Positions 14,366 through 20,722 of a stretch of 20,722 bases of DNA are shown here, piece after piece. Origin of the DNA: an uncultured Methanomicrobiales archaeon (GTDB taxonomy: Archaea; Thermoplasmatota; Thermoplasmata; Methanomassiliicoccales; Methanomethylophilaceae); contig CALAVG010000032.1 in assembly GCA_937892275.1 (NCBI GenBank), positions 1 through 20,722 of the forward strand, written 5' to 3'. The number at the start of each line of letters is the position of its first letter. Position 1 is the stretch's first letter. The notes beneath the pieces were generated by a model. The model was given only the letters and a program-made list of their open reading frames with translations. It was not told where the DNA came from and made no database searches. The position numbers and the translations under genes were made by a program.

Positions 14366-15054
14366 GCATGGCCAGAGTGGAGACCGCTATCACCACTGGC
14401 GGATTGGAGATCACAAGACTCATAACCAGCGATTCAAACATCGTTGTGCCAGCAGTCGTGAACGGCATTAGCGTGGTAGCGCTCGGACCACAGTTCCTGA
14501 GGGATTGCTACGGGACGAACAGCCGTACCCTCACGATCCCGGCAAGTGTCGTCAAAGCATCCGAGGAGGCCCTGGTATCCCTTTCCGGACTCAGGATGAT
14601 AAACTACCTGGGGCCTTTCGAGGTATTCAACAGCTTCGGATGGGGTACGAGCACCGACTGTCAGGTCACCTGCGCGGACGGATTCACATTCAATTTCCTC
14701 GCCGGGAACTCGTTATGTTTCCCGCAGTTCGACAACGAGATCCTGATAACTCGCCAGAGGATGTCAGAGAGCATTGCTATGGAAAGGCTCTCAAATCCCG
14801 TGATGCTTACCGATGACAACCGCGAGATGTACATGCAATACATGAGATCGCGCATAATCCCGATGGCCGAACATGCGATCATGGAGAACGACAACAACGG
14901 ACTGCATGCCGCTTTGGATTCCGATCTGATCCCGGAGAGGGATCTTACCGCACTCCTTGAATATTCCGTCAGGTCCGGGAAGACTTCCACCACATCTGTG
15001 CTGATGTCCTATCTGAATTCGAGGGCCGGAAGAGATTACCCATCCAAATCATGA
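14362..15054 (+). CDS. Unrecognised 230-aa protein, third gene of the vWA-MoxR set
   Basis: No firm family assignment. The N-terminal half (about residues 8-95) has short beta-type phrases such as NIVVPAVVNGISVVALGPQF and LTIPASVVKASEEALVSLSG. These resemble BspA-like (LRR_5) leucine-rich repeats, whose units run ITIPxSVxxIGxxAF. The C-terminal 70 residues are helical (LLEYSVRSGKTSTTSVLMSYL) and recall the last helices of ankyrin-type repeats. It overlaps the MoxR stop by four bases, so it is co-translated and probably a partner or client adaptor of the MoxR-vWA machine. A second in-frame ATG lies at 14368. There is no signal peptide or membrane helix. It ends 41 nt before a convergent ATPase gene. 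Confidence 0.8.
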   Translation: MSMARVETAITTGGLEITRLITSDSNIVVPAVVNGISVVALGPQFLRDCYGTNSRTLTIPASVVKASEEALVSLSGLRMINYLGPFEVFNSFGWGTSTDCQVTCADGFTFNFLAGNSLCFPQFDNEILITRQRMSESIAMERLSNPVMLTDDNREMYMQYMRSRIIPMAEHAIMENDNNGLHAALDSDLIPERDLTALLEYSVRSGKTSTTSVLMSYLNSRAGRDYPSKS

Positions 15055-15095
15055 CTGCGGCTCATCTATAAGAATCGCCATTCGATGGACCGGTT

Positions 15096-16361
15096 TCAAG
15101 GACCTAGGCAGCCAAGAGGAACAACCCAAATGCCGTCATCTCTTCTGTAAGCGGTATCCGATGTTGTCAACACCATCATGAACGATGGTTTCTTCGAGCG
15201 TTGATCCATGTGTTCTACCAGTTTTTTCAGATTGGCAGCACCTTCTTCGATGTATTCTTCTGCACCCAACTTCACCTCTATAGCGGCCCAGTCTCCGTTC
15301 CTAAGCGTGATGACTGCATCCACTTCGAGTCCCGATGAATCCCTATAGTGTTTCACCACGCCTTTGAGTCTCTCTGAATAGATCCTTATATCGCGTATGC
15401 AGAGGTTCTCGAATAGGAAACCGAACAGGTTGAGGTCACCGATAAGGTTGCCAGGACCTATGTCTAAAGCGGCACACGCAATGGATGGATCGACGAAGTA
15501 GCGTGTGTTGGATGTCCGTATAGCGGTCTTTGACCTTATGTTGGGGCTCCAAGCCTCGGATTCTTCAACAACATAAAGCTCCTTCAATGCTTTGACGTAA
15601 GATGCGATCGTATCCTCATCCAGGGACATCGCATCATTCTTGATCATGTCTGCTTTGATGGTAGAGTTATTGGCCTGGGTTGAACAGTTCCTAGCGTATG
15701 ATCTGAGGAGCAGCTTAACCCTTTCCGGATCTCTCTTGACCTCATCTGACATATCTGAATTCACTATTCCGTCAAGATAGTCAACGGCCTGTTCCAATGC
15801 AATATCATCATCCAGACCGATGGCCTTGGGCCATCCTCCTCTGGCAGTATAGAACGCATAGTCGGAGAGTTTCCTGTTGCAACGTGTGAATGCGCCCTGT
15901 CCCTTGAAGAGTTCTTCTAATGAGACAGATCCATCGCTATCCCCGGACTCATATAGTGACATGGGCCTCATGGTAAGTGACGTAATACGCCCTGTCCCGG
16001 AATGCTTATCGGGGTCCTCCATGCCATTGGGTTGTTTTGATCCAGTCAGTATGAATTGTCCAAACTCGTTGCGCAAATCGATCTCTGTTCTAATCTGGTT
16101 CCATATGAATGGTACGACTTGCCATTCGTCGATGAGCAGAGGCGTCTCGCCTTTTAAGAAATCAGAGGGACTGACCTTTGCGAGCATTATGTTATTCTTT
16201 CTGCTGTTTTCGTCTTGCATACGGATTACGGTCTTTGCGAACTGTTCTGCCGTCGTTGACTTGCCACACCATTTTGGACCCTTAATCCAGACGGCACCTT
16301 TGCTCCTCAATTTGAAATCCAAGACATCGTCGACAATTCTCGGCATGTATTTTAGTGGCAT
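15096..16361 (-). CDS. AAA ATPase with C-terminal DUF4143-type nuclease-like domain (paralogue 2)
   Basis: A 421-residue paralogue of the gene at 117-1379. Walker A GPKWCGKST is at 28-36, Walker B LLIDE at 75-79 and the FILTGS sensor at 102-107. LEVD at 344-347 and IEVK at 360-363 form the PD-(D/E)XK-like site, with the same numbering as in the paralogue. The protein ends in VVPLGCLGP. The N-terminal nuclease-independent part and the RGGWP motif (173-177) are also shared. Its DNA looks less GC-biased at third positions than the flanking housekeeping genes, hinting at more recent arrival. Four 23-bp repeats cover its promoter, 21 nt from the ATG. It converges with the 230-aa gene. Biochemical target unknown. 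Confidence 0.9.
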   Translation of the reverse strand: MPLKYMPRIVDDVLDFKLRSKGAVWIKGPKWCGKSTTAEQFAKTVIRMQDENSRKNNIMLAKVSPSDFLKGETPLLIDEWQVVPFIWNQIRTEIDLRNEFGQFILTGSKQPNGMEDPDKHSGTGRITSLTMRPMSLYESGDSDGSVSLEELFKGQGAFTRCNRKLSDYAFYTARGGWPKAIGLDDDIALEQAVDYLDGIVNSDMSDEVKRDPERVKLLLRSYARNCSTQANNSTIKADMIKNDAMSLDEDTIASYVKALKELYVVEESEAWSPNIRSKTAIRTSNTRYFVDPSIACAALDIGPGNLIGDLNLFGFLFENLCIRDIRIYSERLKGVVKHYRDSSGLEVDAVITLRNGDWAAIEVKLGAEEYIEEGAANLKKLVEHMDQRSKKPSFMMVLTTSDTAYRRDDGIWVVPLGCLGP

Positions 16362-16364
16362 CTG

Positions 16365-16377
16365 ATCACATTGTGAT
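16365..16377. repeat. Short perfect inverted repeat at the ATPase transcript start
   Basis: ATCACA and TGTGAT flank a single T, a 13-bp perfect dyad between the ATPase ATG (16361) and the 23-bp repeats. With a TATA-like element near 16391-16397 it would fall on the transcription start, so it could be an extra regulator site. It is small enough to be chance. Confidence 0.4.
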
Positions 16378-16382
16378 ATTCG

Positions 16383-16474
16383 TTCGGTAGTTTATGAATA
16401 TTATGTTCGGTAGTTTATAGACGATTCATTCGGTATTTTATGGAGAAATTGTTCGGTAGTTTGTAGACAGATAG
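16383..16474. repeat. Four tandem 23-bp repeats over the ATPase promoter
   Basis: TTCGG begins at 16383, 16406, 16429 and 16452, an exact 23-bp period over four copies. The shared core is TTCGGTAGTTTAT; copy 3 has one change (TATTTTAT) and copy 4 one (TTTGTAG). The remaining 10 bases of each unit vary, so this is a set of constrained binding sites, not a simple recent duplication. Read toward the minus-strand ATPase gene, each unit contains ATAAACTACCGAA. The unit nearest the gene supplies its only TATA-like element (CATAAA, 16391-16396). This is probably an iteron-like operator array. Confidence 0.85.
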
Positions 16475-16571
16475 ATCATATGACCAACCACCGTTCACAC
16501 ATTTGAATGAATTATAATGACGACGGAACGAGGTCGGGACGCGTCGGTCGCTGTTCGGTGGCCACGACTTT

Positions 16572-16587
16572 CTTTATACTAATAAAG
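16572..16587 (+). promoter_or_regulatory. TATA box and dyad of the prenyl synthase gene
   Basis: CTTTAT and ATAAAG form a 6-bp inverted repeat around ACTA, and TTTATACT (16573-16580) is the TATA element. It lies about 25 bp before the ATG at 16601, so the mRNA is probably leaderless. The dyad across the TATA box may be a repressor site. Confidence 0.6.
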
Positions 16588-16600
16588 TATCGGCGGCAAC

Positions 16601-17560
16601 ATGGCAGCGGATGCTAGCGGTTGGCAGGACATCATCTCCGACGACCTTGTCGAGGTCTCAAAGATCATGCGTGAGGTCACCCGCGACAGCAACAAGGAGG
16701 TCCAGGATGTCTTCGATTATGCCCTGGATTCACCCGGTAAGATGATCCGCCCCTCTATGGTCATCCTCGTGTGCAATGCCTGCGGCAAGCCCACCGAGGT
16801 GAACACCCTGAAATACGCAGCGGCAGCGGAACTCACTCACATGGCCACGCTCATCCACGATGATATCAATGATGAGAGCGACAGCCGCCGCGGAAAGCCT
16901 GCCACCTACAGGGAGTACGGTGTCAGGAAGGCATTGACCACAGGCGATCTGATGTTGGTCAAGGCCATGTCCCTTTTCGATTCCAACCCCAAGCTCCTCC
17001 AGAGCATCATTGATATGGGTTCCTCACTGGCAGACAGCGAGTTCCTCCAGTACAACCACAAGTTCGATCTAGACATCATGGAGCAGGAGTACTATCAGGT
17101 CATCTCCGGAAAGACTGCAGCATTCCTTTCCGAATGTGCCAGGACCGGAGCGATAGCCGCCAAGGCATCGGAGGAGGTCATCGAGGAGGTGGCCCGCTTC
17201 GGTCAGCTCTACGGAATGGCGTTCCAGATAGCCGATGATCTCATTGACCTTTTGGGTTCGGAGAAGGTCTCCGGAAAGACCGCGATGAGGGATCTCAGCG
17301 AGGGTATCATCACGCTTCCGACGATCCTTGCCATGAGGGATGTGAAACTCGGCAACAGGATCCGCGGTATGATCAGGAAGGGCGCACCTCTCGACGAGGT
17401 CCGCGAACTGATCCTTCAGACAGAAGCCATCGATGACTGCAAGCTCATAATCGGCGATTATGTTGATGAGGCCATAGATTGCCTCGATATCCTTCCCGAG
17501 AGCGCTTACAGGCAGTCCCTTATCGATCTGACGAGGCTCAACCTCACCAGACTGAGCTGA
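16601..17560 (+). CDS. trans-Polyprenyl diphosphate synthase (GGPP synthase type)
   Basis: A 319-residue IspA/IdsA-family synthase that condenses isopentenyl diphosphate with an allylic diphosphate. In archaea the geranylgeranyl product builds ether-lipid chains. GKMIRPSM (46-53) binds IPP. The first Asp-rich motif is HDDINDESDSRRGKP (D87, D88, D91) and the second is ADDLIDLLG (D212, D213, D216). The residues just before the first motif are small (A82, T83) where short-chain enzymes usually carry an aromatic. The ELTHMATLIHDD pattern resembles long-chain polyprenyl synthases, so the product may be C20 or longer. The start is fixed by the TATA box 25 bp upstream. The stop lies 2 nt from the convergent purM stop. 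Confidence 0.92.
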   Translation: MAADASGWQDIISDDLVEVSKIMREVTRDSNKEVQDVFDYALDSPGKMIRPSMVILVCNACGKPTEVNTLKYAAAAELTHMATLIHDDINDESDSRRGKPATYREYGVRKALTTGDLMLVKAMSLFDSNPKLLQSIIDMGSSLADSEFLQYNHKFDLDIMEQEYYQVISGKTAAFLSECARTGAIAAKASEEVIEEVARFGQLYGMAFQIADDLIDLLGSEKVSGKTAMRDLSEGIITLPTILAMRDVKLGNRIRGMIRKGAPLDEVRELILQTEAIDDCKLIIGDYVDEAIDCLDILPESAYRQSLIDLTRLNLTRLS

Positions 17561-17562
17561 GC

Positions 17563-18579
17563 TCAGTAGTGGTCGTACAGGATGTTTCCGGGTTCCAGCA
17601 GTACGCCGTCACCTTTCTGGACGCGTCCGACTATCTCTGCGTTGGGGTACTTCTTGGCGATCTGCTCCGCATCATCCGCAGGAGCGATGATTGTGAATCC
17701 CATGCTCATGTTCAGGGTCTGATAGATCTCCTTGTCCTCGACCTCGCCCATCTCCTGCAGCTTTGTGAAAATAGGTGCGGGTTTGACGGGGTCGCTGATG
17801 ACGTACTGAAGCCCTTTCTTCATACGGAGGATGTTCCTGAGTCCTCCTCCGGTGATGTCCACAAGTCCGTGGACCTTGAAATTGGATGTTATCTCGAGGA
17901 CCTGCCTGACATAGATCTCGGTAGGGGTGAGAAGCTCCTCACCGATGGACTTCGAAAGGCCGGAAACCTTGTCGTTCCAGCAGATGTTGTTGGCCTCCAC
18001 GATCTTCCTTGCGAGGGTGAGTCCGTTGGAATGGATACCGGATGATCTCAGAGCGATGATGAGGTCCCCTTCCTCGCAGGTCTCTCCCGTGATGATCTTG
18101 TCCTTCGCGACATATCCGAGACATGTTCCGGAGAGGTCCACGCCGTTCACGATTTCGGGGAGCACGGCGATCTCTCCGCCGACGATCTCCATGTTGGACA
18201 GTTCTGCACCCTTCTGGAGTCCTTTTCCGATCTCCCTGGTGATGTCCTCGTTGGGCTTGTCGATGGCGATGTAATCCACGAAGGATGTCGGTTCCGCATT
18301 GACGCAGATGGTGTCGTTGACGTTCATCGCGATGCAGTCTATTCCGACGGTGTCCCACTTGTTCAGGGCCTCTGCGATCATGAGTTTGGTACCCACACCG
18401 TCGGTCGCGAGTGTGATGTACTTGTCTCCGAAATCGATCAGGCTCGCGAAGAGTCCCGACATGCGGACGTTCTGTCCGAGTCCTTCCCTTCTGTATTCCA
18501 GTTTGTCGACCAATGCCTTGATCGCGTTCGATTTCTGATCGATGCTCACGCCTGATTTCTCGTAGGTCCAACCGCTCAT
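17563..18579 (-). CDS. purM: Phosphoribosylformylglycinamidine cyclo-ligase (AIR synthase) PurM
   Basis: A 338-residue PurM, which converts FGAM to aminoimidazole ribotide using ATP in purine synthesis. AIR is also the substrate of ThiC, encoded elsewhere in this window. Family landmarks are the N-terminal YEKSGVSIDQ, LATDGVGTKL, GIDCIAMNVNDTICVNAEP, the FVDYIA strand, IVGGEIAVLPE and LRSSGIHSNGLTLAR, then GLVDITGGGLRNI. An AGAGG Shine-Dalgarno-like stretch (18586-18590) precedes the ATG by six bases, and a TATA-like ATAAAAAC at 18611-18618 gives a leader of about 10 nt. Its first 641 bases are overlapped in another frame, on the same strand, by the read-through of the upstream Fic gene. Confidence 0.96.
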   Translation of the reverse strand: MSGWTYEKSGVSIDQKSNAIKALVDKLEYRREGLGQNVRMSGLFASLIDFGDKYITLATDGVGTKLMIAEALNKWDTVGIDCIAMNVNDTICVNAEPTSFVDYIAIDKPNEDITREIGKGLQKGAELSNMEIVGGEIAVLPEIVNGVDLSGTCLGYVAKDKIITGETCEEGDLIIALRSSGIHSNGLTLARKIVEANNICWNDKVSGLSKSIGEELLTPTEIYVRQVLEITSNFKVHGLVDITGGGLRNILRMKKGLQYVISDPVKPAPIFTKLQEMGEVEDKEIYQTLNMSMGFTIIAPADDAEQIAKKYPNAEIVGRVQKGDGVLLEPGNILYDHY

Positions 18580-19933
18580 CGTGATCCTCTGAATAGGGTA
18601 TGGTTCGCTTGTTTTTATGAGTTCGGATGGTCCGACAACTCACAGGATGTTCAGCATTGGTTGCGTTCCCTGAATACGAGAACCTCTTCCTATGGCCGGA
18701 TTTGGACGATTCCTTCGCATACCCCCTCTGGATGAGCACAGCGATATCGTTGCGTATGGTCTGGGGCGACACCCCCAGCTCTGACGACAGTTCGTAGACG
18801 GTCATCGCGGAATCGGAATTGATCAGGCAGTTGATGATATCCATGCGCCTCTGGCTGAGGTCATCAGAATCTATCAGATCCCTAACGGCCCTCCTCTCAT
18901 CTTGTTTATTGTTCAGATACTTGGTCAGCATCTCCACGGACAGCATTATCATATCGATGTTGTAGTCGATGAAATACGTCACATCGTTGCCGTCGGTCTC
19001 GCACAGCTGGTACGCCTCCTCGTATCTCCCTTTGTGCTCATTGATGGCCTTGGATATCGAGATGTACTCCATGAACGAATACCCATGTTTCATTGTGTAC
19101 CAATAGAACAGTGATCTGGACACCCTTCCATTGCCGTCCATGAAGGGGTGTATATAGGCCACTATGTAATGGATCAGTATCCCCTTGATCATCGGATGTA
19201 TGTACTCTTCATCGCTGTTGACGAAATCACAAAGTTCGTCCACCATCGGGACTATGAGCTCGTGGGATACCGGTTCGTGATACGTCTCACCGGTGATCAC
19301 ATCCCTTACAGCTACGGAGTTGTCCGTTCTGAACTTCCCTTCGTACTCCTTGGATTCCAGGGTATCGTTCGATATTACGGAATGCAGCTCCTTGATGAGA
19401 TCCGGCGTGAGCTCCCTGTCTAGATTAGAGCGTATGAATTCCATGGCGTTGTAGTTGTTGAGGATCATCCTCTCGGATCTGTTCATAGGGTTCCTTCTGT
19501 CCCTGAGCATCCTTTTGGCATCCTTTGTGGTGGTGGCCGCGCCCTCGATCTGGCTCGATGCGATAGACTCCTCCATCATCGAACTCACCGATATCATCGT
19601 CTTCTTCTTGCCGTTGAAGGACATCACAGGATTGTATTCCTTGGACAGGGTGAGATCGATGCTGTGCAACGGCTGCTGGAGTCTCTCGGGGATGTTGAAA
19701 CTCATCGAAAGGTCCCCGATGTTCACCCTATGGCAGGAGATTTCCCTCAGAAGTTTCATCAGATACCATAGATTCTCGCGTCCGTACCTCCCGCATTCGT
19801 GATACTGGAGTCTATCCCAATGGAGGTATTTCGAGTTGTAACTCTTGGCAAGGTTCACGGTATCCCTATCGGTGAGCATGGACTGATCCGGCTGCATATC
19901 CGAGAGTCCAGGCGCCTTCTGAGGTCTCTTCAT
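17939..19933 (-). CDS. Fic family protein with C-terminal winged helix, stop lost
   Basis: Residues 1 to about 425 form a standard Fic protein, which transfers AMP (or a similar group) onto target hydroxyls. The inhibitory motif SSQIEG (126-131, class II, N-terminal) and the active-site HPFMDGNGRVSR (262-273) are intact. A DeoR-like winged helix (about 361-407, with ELSSELGVSPQTIRNDIAVL) suggests DNA binding. After about residue 425 the frame does not stop. It runs 641 bases through purM in the wrong frame, giving an arginine-rich, low-quality tail to residue 664. A TGA in the neighbouring frame at 18642-18640, just before a hairpin, is the likely original end, implying a one-base insertion near 18645-18690. 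The functional part is therefore about 18640-19933. An AT-rich inverted repeat spans its promoter. Confidence 0.82.
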   Translation of the reverse strand: MKRPQKAPGLSDMQPDQSMLTDRDTVNLAKSYNSKYLHWDRLQYHECGRYGRENLWYLMKLLREISCHRVNIGDLSMSFNIPERLQQPLHSIDLTLSKEYNPVMSFNGKKKTMISVSSMMEESIASSQIEGAATTTKDAKRMLRDRRNPMNRSERMILNNYNAMEFIRSNLDRELTPDLIKELHSVISNDTLESKEYEGKFRTDNSVAVRDVITGETYHEPVSHELIVPMVDELCDFVNSDEEYIHPMIKGILIHYIVAYIHPFMDGNGRVSRSLFYWYTMKHGYSFMEYISISKAINEHKGRYEEAYQLCETDGNDVTYFIDYNIDMIMLSVEMLTKYLNNKQDERRAVRDLIDSDDLSQRRMDIINCLINSDSAMTVYELSSELGVSPQTIRNDIAVLIQRGYAKESSKSGHRKRFSYSGNATNAEHPVSCRTIRTHKNKRTIPYSEDHDERLDLREIRREHRSEIERDQGIGRQTGIQKGRTRTERPHVGTLREPDRFRRQVHHTRDRRCGYQTHDRRGPEQVGHRRNRLHRDERQRHHLRQCGTDILRGLHRHRQAQRGHHQGDRKRTPEGCRTVQHGDRRRRDRRAPRNRERRGPLRNMSRICREGQDHHGRDLRGRGPHHRSEIIRYPFQRTHPRKEDRGGQQHLLERQGFRPFEVHR
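18611..18642 (-). promoter_or_regulatory. purM TATA box and adjoining hairpin
   Basis: On the minus strand a hairpin of TCGGA/TCCGA plus GAGT/ACTC (18619-18641, 3-nt loop, 2-nt bulge) directly follows a TGA at 18642-18640. The TATA-like ATAAAAAC (18611-18618) of purM comes next. The arrangement looks like gene end, hairpin, then next promoter. It marks 18640 as the probable original end of the Fic gene, although that TGA is now out of frame with it. Confidence 0.5.
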
Positions 19934-19938
19934 GGAAT

Positions 19939-19981
19939 TTCAAAAAACTTCAAATTATTAAAAAATTGGTTTTTTGAAGTT
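19939..19981 (-). promoter_or_regulatory. Fic promoter with flanking inverted repeat
   Basis: AACTTCAAA (19946-19954) and TTTGAAGTT (19973-19981) are a perfect 9-bp inverted repeat. A second TTCAAA sits one helical turn closer to the gene (19939-19944). Between the arms, TTAATAAT (about 19955-19962, minus strand) is the likely TATA box, placing the +1 at the ATG. Because the protein ends in a winged helix, binding of the Fic protein to its own promoter is plausible. Confidence 0.55.
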
Positions 19982-20061
19982 ATTTGGGTTTGATAATCTA
20001 TCATGAATCCGATTGTGCCAGAAGGTTTGAAGCTGTGTCCTTCGGCCTGAAGATGGTATCT

Positions 20062-20568
20062 TCACTCGACCGATGCTCCGAGATCGTACGCTTCTTTGGT
20101 CCTACCGGATCCAAGGATCTCCCCCAGATTGTCCCAACCGACATTGTCCGTGAATCTATGATACCAATCCACGGCCTGCTCGTATTGAGGATCATCCGAG
20201 GTCATGAGCAATGCGCTCTTCCTCTGACATGCTTCGTAACCGTATTTCGAGAACACTGCGAAGAGACGGTCCGTACAGGTCTTGAGGGGTCCGGCGACAC
20301 CGAAGAAGTACACCGGTGATGAGAACACAACGACATCACATGTCTTGAATTCGTTGTATATCTGGATCATCTCATCCTTCTGGGTGCAAGGATCGGCGTT
20401 CCTAGCACATCCCATGCATGCGACGCATCCGCGGATGGTCATCGTCTGGAGATAGAATTCCTTGACCGTGTGTCCAGATTCCTTGGCCCCTTCGGTAAAT
20501 GCGTTGACCAGGGCGGCCGTGTTGCCGTTCTTCCTTGCAGCCGCGTTAAGGATGATGATGTTCGACAT
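20062..20568 (-). CDS. Flavodoxin-fold NAD(P)H-dependent FMN reductase / iron-sulfur flavoprotein
   Basis: A 168-residue flavodoxin-like protein. The N-terminal strand and FMN-phosphate loop are IIILNAAARKNGNTAALV (4-21). A compact cysteine cluster C48-x2-C51-x2-C54-x6-C61 matches the 4Fe-4S motif of archaeal iron-sulfur flavoproteins. FSSPVYFFGVAGPLKTCTDR is the second FMN-contacting region. It probably shuttles electrons in redox or oxidative-stress reactions; the partner is unknown. It is slightly shorter than typical iron-sulfur flavoproteins, so a simple FMN reductase is the alternative. A TATA-like TTATATCC (about 20596-20603) on the minus strand leaves a leader of under 10 nt. It lies upstream of the Fic gene with a 128-nt gap and is probably transcribed separately. 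Confidence 0.9.
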   Translation of the reverse strand: MSNIIILNAAARKNGNTAALVNAFTEGAKESGHTVKEFYLQTMTIRGCVACMGCARNADPCTQKDEMIQIYNEFKTCDVVVFSSPVYFFGVAGPLKTCTDRLFAVFSKYGYEACQRKSALLMTSDDPQYEQAVDWYHRFTDNVGWDNLGEILGSGRTKEAYDLGASVE

Positions 20569-20688
20569 TAAGGGGCGGAACGGGACATAGGATATAACAA
20601 TGTGCGGGAGGAACCGTCAGCCATATCGGATCAGTGACGCTAGAGCGACACATCAATATATGAGCTCAGTGACCAGCGTGTTGGTGAT

Positions 20689-20722
20689 ATGGTGGTCGCA
20701 TCGATATCGCTGAACTGCAGTC
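20689..20722 (+). CDS. Possible 5' end of a gene cut by the window edge
   Basis: An ATG at 20689 opens a frame (MVVASISLNCS) that runs off the window. A TATA-like AATATATG at 20655-20662 lies about 30 bp upstream, an archaeal promoter spacing, and is divergent from the flavoprotein promoter. Eleven codons are too few to name a product. Confidence 0.3.
   Translation, partial: MVVASISLNCS

Noticed and set aside
16383..16474. CRISPR array
   Set aside because: Repeats are contiguous 23-bp units with only about 10 variable bases between cores, there are no 30-40-nt spacers, and no cas genes are nearby. An operator array fits better.

Overview
The window looks like a chromosome segment of a gut-type methanogenic euryarchaeon, most probably of the Methanomassiliicoccales or a related Thermoplasmata lineage. 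This is inferred from gene content and was not checked by search. Genes are preceded by archaeal TATA boxes that often put the start codon at or near the +1 site. Arg AGG is used heavily. A bacterial-type gyrBA pair sits beside an archaeal DUF531 gene, a polyprenyl (GGPP-type) synthase, a short ThiC and PurM. Every stop codon I could assign is TGA, which fits a lineage where TAG is reserved for pyrrolysine.

Layout. (1) 1-2855: two convergent AAA ATPase/nuclease genes (DUF4143 type and DUF234 type), each with its own AT-rich repeat-bearing promoter. (2) 2856-4825: thiC, followed 12 nt later on the same strand by a broken VanX-like D-Ala-D-Ala dipeptidase gene. (3) 4958-9380: the gyrB-gyrA operon, divergent from thiC, ending in a GC-rich hairpin. 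(4) 9458-9728: tRNA-Phe(GAA) with a 53-codon ORF starting 33 nt after its CCA end. (5) 9738-10922: a third ATPase (AAA_14/DUF4143) on the minus strand, with three 23-bp tandem units upstream. (6) 11100-15054: a DUF531 SPOUT-like protein, then a three-gene set of vWA/degenerate metallopeptidase protein, MoxR AAA+ ATPase and an unrecognised 230-aa protein whose start overlaps the MoxR stop. (7) 15096-16474: a fourth ATPase, a paralogue of the first, with four perfectly spaced 23-bp tandem repeats over its promoter. (8) 16601-18579: a polyprenyl synthase convergent with purM. (9) 17939-20568: a Fic AMPylase-family gene that has lost its stop and runs out of frame through most of purM, then a small iron-sulfur flavoprotein. 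The right edge may carry the first codons of another plus-strand gene.

How it fits together. The housekeeping genes (thiC, gyrBA, tRNA, DUF531, prenyl synthase, purM) are GC-rich and compact. Accessory genes with AT-rich control regions are set between them: four P-loop ATPases with PD-(D/E)XK-like C-termini, the vWA-MoxR set and the Fic gene. The most unusual signal is that three of the four ATPase genes have tandem repeats of exactly 23-bp period over their promoters. The repeat sequence differs at each gene while period and position are alike, as if each gene had its own cognate operator array. The vWA-MoxR-unknown trio is the best candidate for a poorly described multi-gene system.
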